Shown: positions 1-4,677 of the stretch, piece by piece
How the letters are laid out: each line of letters starts with the position of its first letter
Numbering within the stretch: position 1 is the first letter of the stretch
Assembly (NCBI GenBank): GCA_039815505.1
Contig: JBCBZE010000205.1
Location: 1 to 6,274, forward strand
DNA from: CANLWN01 sp039815505
Lineage (GTDB): Bacteria > Bacteroidota > Bacteroidia > Flavobacteriales > Flavobacteriaceae
Direction: 5' to 3'
DNA length: 6,274 bases
Notes under the pieces: generated by a model
What the model saw: the letters and a program-made list of their open reading frames with translations, nothing else
The model's database searches: none
What the model was told of the DNA's origin: nothing
Program-made: the position numbers and the translations under genes

Positions 1-28
1 TCGGATACCCTATGCTTAGGTTATCCAC
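1..28 (-). CDS. ABC transporter ATP-binding protein, N-terminal fragment (BtuD/FecE-like), cut by window edge
   Basis: Reading leftward from position 28, the codons give V/M-D-N-L-S-I-G-Y-P and run off the window. The Asn-Leu-Ser-Ile-Gly-Tyr pattern is the usual first beta strand of FecE/BtuD-type ATPases (compare the N-terminal E-N-L-T-V-S-Y of FecE), and this is where the ATPase gene should follow a binding protein and permease. The frame is open upstream to a stop codon near position 92-94 but contains no ATG. The only common start codon in it is GTG at 26-28, which would leave a slightly short N-terminus. The residues just upstream (A-L-N) also fit an ATPase beta strand, so the true start may be a rarer codon further up. 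No Walker motif falls inside the window. The role (energising import of the substrate handled by the two upstream genes) is inferred from position and a very short match. Confidence 0.5.
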
Positions 29-126
29 ATTCAGGGCCGTATGTTTTTTTGAAAAACCTATGATTATTTTTTTACAAGTTACGGTTTCTAGTTATTCTAT
101 ACATTTATGATTTTGAATCAATTGAT

Positions 127-1158
127 TTAAAAAACCATTTTCCGCTTACGTACCAACAACCAAATAACAACCGGTGCTCCAACTATGGATGTAATGGCAT
201 TGATAGGTATTACGTAAGCCAAGGTGGGCAATTGCGCAAGTGTATCACATATAAGGAGCAGCAAAGCACCATACATGAGAACTGCCGGAACAAGGACTTT
301 ATGATCGGTTGTGGTAAAAAGTTGACGTGTAAGATGTGGTACGGCCAAACCAATAAAGGCTATAGGTCCTGCAAAAGCGGTTACAGATCCTGCCATTAAT
401 CCCGTCGCTATAATAATGATATATCGAGATTTTTTGATGTTTACCCCAAGGCTTTTCGCATAGTTTTCCCCTAATAATAGGGCATTAAGCGACTTTATAC
501 TCATAATACTTAATACGATTCCAAGGAGAATAACTCCTGATAAAAGAAGTAGTTGTTGCCATGAGAGGTTTCCCACGCTGCCAAAGGACCAATAAATGAA
601 ACGTTTTAGTTTCTCTGCGTTGGTAAAATACGAAAGTATGCTCACTATCGCCGCGGTAATGCTTCCGAACATTAAGCCAATAATCAATAAAGCCATGGTA
701 TCCTTTATTCTGGTGGCAACCACAACAACCAATAATAACACTAGGAAACTACCGATACTCGCCGATAATGCCAGGGATATATCACTCACCATATGGAAGG
801 TAACCACCCCTGAAAACACTGCGGAACCCATGATGAATAAAGCCGCGCCTAAACTTGCGCCAGAGCTTATTCCCAATACAAATGGTCCGGCCAATGGATT
901 TCGGAATAATGTTTGCATCAACAGACCACTTAAAGACAGTCCGCCTCCCACTAAAATTGCCGTAATAGCTTTGGGAATTCTATAATTCCAAACAATATAG
1001 TTCCAAGAACTGTTTTGCCCAGTTCCTCCAAAAACAATGTTTAACGTATCTTTCAAGGGAATGGTCACCGACCCTAAACCAATGTTTATGGCAAAGCATA
1101 ATAGTAAAACCAAAAATAGCAGAAGAAAGGGTAAGCGATATGTTTTTGATGTATGCAC
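127..1158 (-). CDS. btuC: FecCD-family ABC transporter permease, probable cobalamin importer subunit (BtuC-like)
   Basis: This 343-residue inner-membrane protein is about the usual length for the FecCD/BtuC family (E. coli BtuC is about 325). It is hydrophobic throughout and fits the family's usual ten helices. Family landmarks are visible in order: R-I-P-K at 60-63, S-G-x3-Q at 77-82, the signature starting R-N-P-L-A-G-P at 86-92 and ending G-I-S-S-G-A-S at 96-102, L-G-E-x3-A-K-S-L-G at 229-238 near the cytoplasmic coupling region, G-P-I-A-F-I-G-L-A-V-P-H at 264-275, and G-A-P at 327-329. In the C-terminal motif, the position that is Glu in many relatives (E-L-P-x-G) reads V-I-P-I-N. The start is GTG at 1156-1158, directly abutting the TAG stop of the binding-protein gene, so the two are almost certainly co-transcribed and perhaps translationally coupled. 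The family also moves haem and ferric siderophores; cobalamin is inferred from the adjacent riboswitch and btuB-like gene. Confidence 0.88.
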   Translation of the reverse strand: MHTSKTYRLPFLLLFLVLLLCFAINIGLGSVTIPLKDTLNIVFGGTGQNSSWNYIVWNYRIPKAITAILVGGGLSLSGLLMQTLFRNPLAGPFVLGISSGASLGAALFIMGSAVFSGVVTFHMVSDISLALSASIGSFLVLLLVVVVATRIKDTMALLIIGLMFGSITAAIVSILSYFTNAEKLKRFIYWSFGSVGNLSWQQLLLLSGVILLGIVLSIMSIKSLNALLLGENYAKSLGVNIKKSRYIIIIATGLMAGSVTAFAGPIAFIGLAVPHLTRQLFTTTDHKVLVPAVLMYGALLLLICDTLAQLPTLAYVIPINAITSIVGAPVVIWLLVRKRKMVF

Positions 1159-2304
1159 CTATTGCAATGGCTTAAAGAAAAATGGCGTATGGTCCGGTAA
1201 TAGTTCTGGATGAAAAATATGGATAAGATCTTTCAATACCAAATCCGGCCTATTGGGACCAAGCTCATAATACAACAATCCATCGGTTGCTCCCCTTGTT
1301 CTGGCAAAGGTGTACACTTTTTTGTTTTTGAACGCTTTGAATTGTTGATAATGTCTATTGTCTTTCTGCAAATTTTCATAGGAGATATATTGTGAAGGAG
1401 ATACCCAAAAATCTGCTTCTTGCGCTATGCTCAAAACACTTTCCATACTTAGCGAAAGACTGCCGGTTTCCTGAGTGTCTTTCCAATAGTAATGCGTGTT
1501 GGCATCTTCCAAAAATTGGGCGGCCCAGCTTTTGCCTCCGGGTAAATACCATATATCTTTAAATAGGGCACCACTAAGGACCGTGGGTTTTTTAGTGGTT
1601 TTTTCGGCAAGGGTCTTGGCTTCATTGTAGGATTTGGAAATACGGGCAAAAATACTGTCGGCCTTTTGTTCTTTTTCGAAGAAGGGGGCGAAAAACTTGA
1701 TCCATTCCGCTTTTCCCAAAGGGGTTTCCTCTGTCCAGTCACCATTATAAACAACGGGGATATTAGCTCGTTGCAATGTATTATAGGCCTTATTTTGGTT
1801 GTCTATGCCAAAACCTATAACCACTTCCGGATTTAGCTCTAGTACCATTTCGGTATTGATAGCCTCGTTAGAACCCAATTCCATGATTTTACCATTGGCA
1901 ATACGATTTCTGGTTTCGATCGAAGAGATATATTTTGTATCCGGAAAACCTATCAATTTATCTATAACGCCCAAGGCTTCCAATGCTGGTATATGGGTGG
2001 TTGAGGTCGTGACAAACCGCTCCACCGGAACAGTAATAATGGCATCGTACACATCCTTGTTTAAACTTGTCAGCGCCATTTTTTCCTTAGGAACCAATGC
2101 ATAGGTAAAAGCCGTTTCCGCATTGGGCCAAGGGGAAGAAATTTTTATAAGGGTAACTCCCGAACCTAACTTCTCTATCGTAAAGCCTTTTGCCGAATCA
2201 AGTGTGCTTTTTTCAGTAGGTGGTAGTACAGGTAATTCTACTTTTTTTGCTTGCTTACAAGCAATTAAAAGAATGAGTATGATGAATAAAACGGTTTTGT
2301 TCAA
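1159..2304 (-). CDS. btuF: ABC transporter substrate-binding lipoprotein, probable cobalamin-binding protein (BtuF-like)
   Basis: The 381-residue product starts with a lipoprotein signal: M-N-K, a hydrophobic stretch, then L-I-A-C with the lipidated Cys at residue 16. The residues after Cys (K-Q-A-K-K) are basic and lack the acidic surface-export signal, so it should stay periplasmic. From about residue 88 to 368 it resembles the class III periplasmic-binding fold (PF01497): an N-lobe with T-T-S-T-T-H-I-P-A-L-E-A-L-G-V at 99-113, E-M-V-L-E-L-N-P-E-V-V-I-G at 152-164, a helical linker near 205-235, and a C-lobe with W-Y-L-P-G-G-K-S-W at 252-260. Residues 17-87 form an extra N-terminal segment, which makes the protein well over 100 residues longer than E. 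coli BtuF (266). The start is TTG at 2302-2304: an in-frame TGA lies about 20 nt upstream, no ATG intervenes, and the signal peptide begins exactly here. The substrate is inferred from context; iron-chelate binders share the fold. Confidence 0.87.
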   Translation of the reverse strand: MNKTVLFIILILLIACKQAKKVELPVLPPTEKSTLDSAKGFTIEKLGSGVTLIKISSPWPNAETAFTYALVPKEKMALTSLNKDVYDAIITVPVERFVTTSTTHIPALEALGVIDKLIGFPDTKYISSIETRNRIANGKIMELGSNEAINTEMVLELNPEVVIGFGIDNQNKAYNTLQRANIPVVYNGDWTEETPLGKAEWIKFFAPFFEKEQKADSIFARISKSYNEAKTLAEKTTKKPTVLSGALFKDIWYLPGGKSWAAQFLEDANTHYYWKDTQETGSLSLSMESVLSIAQEADFWVSPSQYISYENLQKDNRHYQQFKAFKNKKVYTFARTRGATDGLLYYELGPNRPDLVLKDLIHIFHPELLPDHTPFFFKPLQ

Positions 2305-2326
2305 AACGTGTATTTTGTTTGCCTTT

Positions 2327-2358
2327 CAAAAGTAGTATTATTTAAATTGTGCCAAAAA
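2327..2358 (-). promoter_or_regulatory. Predicted Bacteroidota promoter for the btuF-btuC operon
   Basis: On the minus strand, TACTTTTG (plus-strand 2327-2334) matches the flavobacterial -7 consensus TAnnTTTG exactly. TTTG within a T-rich run (2353-2358) serves as the -33 element, with an 18-nt spacer inside the known range. Transcription would start near 2320-2322, giving a leader of roughly 16-18 nt before the TTG start of the binding-protein gene. That is too short to hold a riboswitch. The call is from consensus matching only. Confidence 0.65.
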
Positions 2359-2382
2359 GATTAAACAAAATGTTTACATTCG
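2343..2382 (+). promoter_or_regulatory. Candidate promoter region for the riboswitch-btuB transcript
   Basis: Two imperfect -7 candidates lie on the plus strand. TACATTCG at 2375-2382 differs from TAnnTTTG at one position and would start transcription close to 2387, the first base of the riboswitch P1 helix, but it has no good -33 box at normal spacing. TAAATTGT at 2343-2350 has a TTTG at 2318-2321 with a 21-nt spacer but a weaker -7 match. Either would overlap the leftward promoter, so the two divergent promoters may interfere. A weak inverted repeat, TAAAC/GTTTA (2362-2366/2372-2376), lies between them. Confidence 0.35.
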
Positions 2383-2559
2383 TGCCGAATTTTGGTTCTT
2401 ATCGGTTTTAAACTGATAAGATTAAAAGGGAATCCAGTGATTTGAAATACGAATTTCGAAGGAAAATATTGGAAATATTACGATTGAACATTTCGTACCT
2501 CTCATCTCCAAGCTCGTACTTTAAAAATTCTGGAACTGTTCCCGCAACTGTAAGCTTTG

Positions 2560-2574
2560 TCCGCCTATGGCGGA
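2560..2574. repeat. Perfect GC-rich palindrome in a peripheral riboswitch arm
   Basis: TCCGCC and GGCGGA flank a TAT loop (6-bp perfect stem). The palindrome sits inside the arm closed by AGC/GCT (2553-2555/2577-2579), directly after the conserved CCCGCAACTGTAA core. It is far more GC-rich than its surroundings. Palindromes of this form are, from memory, frequent in intergenic DNA of flavobacteria; that was not checked here. Confidence 0.6.
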
Positions 2575-2602
2575 TGGCTACTATTTCTTCAAAATACCAC
2601 TG

Positions 2603-2620
2603 TCGTGATAATTATCGGGA
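2603..2620. repeat. Imperfect AT-centred palindrome in the riboswitch P8-type arm
   Basis: An 18-nt inverted repeat with one G/G mismatch and one G-T wobble (TCGTGAT then AATT then ATCGGGA) fills the arm between CCACTG and GGGAAGG, where E. coli btuB has a short stem with a TTCG loop. It resembles dispersed CCCGATAnnTATCGGG-type palindromes recalled from Bacteroidota genomes; this resemblance is from memory only. Confidence 0.45.
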
Positions 2621-2703
2621 TGGGAAGGTAAATAGTAGAACGTAAGTCAGGAGACCTGCCAAATTCAAACAAATAATGTTAAACTTTCGGGATAAAAGTT
2701 TAC

Positions 2704-2747
2704 GTATGGTGACAGACATACTGACCTCCCGTTTAATTTATTAAACG
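2704..2747 (+). promoter_or_regulatory. Expression-platform region with two hairpins before the btuB start
   Basis: Between the riboswitch and the ATG at 2750 lie two hairpins. GTATG/CATAC (2704-2708/2717-2721) has an 8-nt loop. CGTTTAA/TTAAACG (2730-2736/2741-2747) has a TTTA loop, is perfect over 7 bp, and ends two bases before the start codon. There is no T-run typical of an intrinsic terminator and no Shine-Dalgarno sequence, so control of translation initiation seems more likely than termination. CTGAC (2721-2725) is also complementary to GTCAG in the B12 box (2646-2650), a possible alternative pairing. Function is inferred. Confidence 0.45.
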
Positions 2748-2749
2748 AA

Positions 2750-4615
2750 ATGAACAACAAATTTTTTGGCTTTTGTGCTACTATCTTGGTATGCGCAAAT
2801 GTAACTGCTCAAGAGCAAAAAAGCGATTCTACCCAAGTTCAAAGACTGGACGAAGTGGTGGTAAGTGATTCCCGCTTTCCTTTGAAACGGGAAAATTCCG
2901 GTAAAACGGTAATTAAAATTACGACGGAAGAACTGGACAGAAACCAGGGAAAGACCGTTGCGGAAATTATCAATACCAAAAGTGGTATTGAAATTGGTGG
3001 AAGTCGTGGAAGGGATGGCGCTGTACTTGGAGTTTTTGCAAGAGGCGGTAGGGGCCGACAAGTTCTCGTGGTTATCGATGGCGTACGAGCTACCGATCCT
3101 TCTTCTTTTTCATTGGAATATGATTTACGTTTGCTTTCTACCGCTAATGTGGAATCCATTGAAATTATTAAGGGAGCTGCCAGTACATTGTATGGGGCCA
3201 ATGCCGCCACTGCGGTCATTAATATTGTTACGAAGAAAGCTTCGGGCAAAAAAATTGCGGCAAATTTCCAATCGAGTTTAGGAACTAATCAGACCGAGGA
3301 AGACCAGAATTACAATATTTCCGATTTTGCCAATAGTGCCCAAATTGGAGGAACGCTATCCAAGTTTACCTATCATGTAGGGTTTTCCAATAGATACTCC
3401 GAGGGGCTTTCGGCCATCATTACACCGGAAAATGAAGAAGATAATTTTTCCAATAGTAGCACGGACGTGAAACTTGGTTACCGGTTTTCAGATGCTTTTA
3501 CCATCACGGTATATGGCAATCAAACCAAATTAAACACCCAGTTCGATGAATCCTTTGGATTGTTAGATGCGCCCTATGAGTTTAGTAGGGACCAGGAAAG
3601 AGTGGGTCTTAGCTCTGCATTTACGTATGCCAATGGATCTATACATTTAAATGGCGCGTACACCAATTACGAATCGGAAACCCTTTCGGCATTTCCAAGT
3701 ATTTTGAAAGCTTCGAATTATGTGGCCGATGTGTATAACAAATACAATTTTAATGATCGTTTCTACACTATTCTTGGCGTAAATTACATCAACGATGAAG
3801 CGGAATTTGGTGCAACGGCCGATTTTACGATTATTGACCCTTATGCCAATTTAGTCTATATATCTTCCTTTGGATTACATATAAATGCGGGTGCCCGATT
3901 AAATACACATTCCGAGTACGGGACCAATTTTGTATATAATGTAAATCCTTCTTATACCCTTAAGATGGAAGACGATTATATAAAAGTGTTTGGTTCCTAT
4001 GCCACCTCCTACATTACGCCATCTTTATCCCAATTGTTTGGGGATTTTGGCGCCAATCCCGATTTGGAGCCAGAGGATAATAGAACCATAGAAGGGGGAA
4101 TAGAATACGCTGTGGACAACAAGCTTAGGCTAAATGCGCTATATTTTGATCGCAAGGAGGAAAACTTCATCACCTTTGACGAAAACTTTATGAGTATCAA
4201 CGCCGGGAATACGATCGACGCACAAGGGGTTGAGCTGGAAGTGGATTGGACGCCTATCGATGAACTACGGGTAAATGCAAATTATACCTATACCGAAAGG
4301 AAAGGGGACAATGCCATTAGAATTCCCAAGCATAAGATAAATGCCTCTTTGGGCTATGTAATTTCGGAGCGTACCAATGCCTCAATAAACTATGCATTAA
4401 CGGGAACGCGCATGGACACCGATTTTAATACGTTTACGGATGTTGAGCTGGACGCCTTCTCCTTGGTAGACCTTTACATAGGTCATGAATTAATCGCCAA
4501 TAGACTAAAGCTGTTTCTTAACGCCAATAATGTTTTAAACGAAAGTTATACCGAAGTTATCGGCTTTACCACAAGAGGGCGGAACTTTAGGATAGGAATG
4601 AACCTTAATTTCTAA
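2750..4615 (+). CDS. btuB: TonB-dependent outer-membrane receptor, probable vitamin B12 receptor BtuB
   Basis: The 621-residue protein, close to E. coli BtuB (614), imports cobalamin across the outer membrane using TonB energy. It has a signal peptide ending V-T-A at 18-20, followed by Q-E. A TonB box D-E-V-V-V-S follows at about 34-39, and the plug domain spans roughly 45-163. The plug carries A-R-G-G-R-G-R-Q-V-L-V-V-I-D-G-V at 97-112 and the hallmark E-S-I-E-I-I-K-G, L-Y-G-A-N-A and V-I-N-I-V-T-K between 135 and 162. The rest reads as alternating aromatic beta strands of the 22-strand barrel, including the N-P-D-L-E-P-E-D-N-R-T-I-E-G-G-I-E-Y segment typical of the late barrel, and it ends in the terminal Phe needed for BAM assembly. 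There is no N-terminal carboxypeptidase-like domain, so it is not a SusC-type receptor. The cobalamin assignment is strong because a cobalamin riboswitch lies directly upstream. ATG at 2750 gives a clean signal peptide. Confidence 0.95.
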   Translation: MNNKFFGFCATILVCANVTAQEQKSDSTQVQRLDEVVVSDSRFPLKRENSGKTVIKITTEELDRNQGKTVAEIINTKSGIEIGGSRGRDGAVLGVFARGGRGRQVLVVIDGVRATDPSSFSLEYDLRLLSTANVESIEIIKGAASTLYGANAATAVINIVTKKASGKKIAANFQSSLGTNQTEEDQNYNISDFANSAQIGGTLSKFTYHVGFSNRYSEGLSAIITPENEEDNFSNSSTDVKLGYRFSDAFTITVYGNQTKLNTQFDESFGLLDAPYEFSRDQERVGLSSAFTYANGSIHLNGAYTNYESETLSAFPSILKASNYVADVYNKYNFNDRFYTILGVNYINDEAEFGATADFTIIDPYANLVYISSFGLHINAGARLNTHSEYGTNFVYNVNPSYTLKMEDDYIKVFGSYATSYITPSLSQLFGDFGANPDLEPEDNRTIEGGIEYAVDNKLRLNALYFDRKEENFITFDENFMSINAGNTIDAQGVELEVDWTPIDELRVNANYTYTERKGDNAIRIPKHKINASLGYVISERTNASINYALTGTRMDTDFNTFTDVELDAFSLVDLYIGHELIANRLKLFLNANNVLNESYTEVIGFTTRGRNFRIGMNLNF

Positions 4616-4622
4616 TCATTGT

Positions 4623-4666
4623 TTTTACAGTAAAGGCGGCCATTGATAGCCGCCTTTACTGTAAAA
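4623..4666. terminator. 18-bp perfect hairpin between convergent genes, probable bidirectional transcript end
   Basis: TTTTACAGTAAAGGCGGC (4623-4640) is perfectly repeated in inverse at 4649-4666 around an 8-base loop. It lies 7 bp after the btuB stop and 11 bp before the stop of the convergent S41 gene, the expected place for a shared terminator. The polarity is unusual: on either strand the T-run is on the 5' side of the stem and the 3' side is A-rich, the reverse of a classical intrinsic terminator. It may act as a 3'-end-stabilising or factor-assisted structure instead. Confidence 0.65.
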
Positions 4667-4677
4667 TAATCAAACAG

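Larger units (their letters stand above)
2387..2701 (+). ncRNA. Cobalamin (adenosylcobalamin-type) riboswitch in the btuB leader
   Basis: All hallmarks of the cobalamin riboswitch are present in order: AAAAGGGAATCCAGTG (2425-2439), the core CCCGCAACTGTAA (2541-2553), CCACTG (2597-2602), GGGAAGG (2622-2628) and the B12 box GTCAGGAGACCTGCC (2646-2660). Hand folding supports a P1 helix GAATTT/AAATTC (2387-2392/2661-2666), a 5' hairpin at 2398-2420, a P4 helix CCAG/CTGG (2434-2437/2530-2533), an arm at 2553-2579, a 9-bp helix CTACTATTT/AAATAGTAG (2578-2586/2630-2638), and a downstream hairpin AAACTTT/AAAGTTT (2681-2687/2695-2701). The loop of that last hairpin, CGGGA (2688-2692), complements TCCCG (2540-2544) in L5, the expected L5-L13 kissing interaction. 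Bound cobalamin should reduce expression of the receptor that follows. The P4 arm is enlarged by about 90 nt. Confidence 0.97.

Noticed and set aside
116..127. 12-bp palindrome AATCAATTGATT at the permease stop
   Set aside because: Short and AT-rich, with no spacer or T-run; too likely by chance to call an operator or terminator.
596..985. Plus-strand open frame of 129 codons over the permease gene
   Set aside because: It is antisense to conserved FecCD motifs and arises from the codon composition of the membrane protein gene.
127..2304. Haem or ferric-siderophore uptake instead of cobalamin
   Set aside because: The protein families alone allow it, but the adjacent cobalamin riboswitch and BtuB-sized receptor favour cobalamin. 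Kept only as an alternative for the transport genes.
2442..2645. Open reading frame of 67 codons on the plus strand across the intergenic region
   Set aside because: It lies entirely within the cobalamin riboswitch, whose conserved motifs explain the sequence; the peptide resembles nothing.
2839..3249. Antisense open frame of 136 codons within btuB
   Set aside because: It overlaps the conserved plug domain of btuB and has no independent support (no start context or recognisable motif).
2750..4615. SusC-like glycan receptor
   Set aside because: No N-terminal carboxypeptidase-like domain, length of 621 residues rather than about 1000, and no SusD partner gene nearby.
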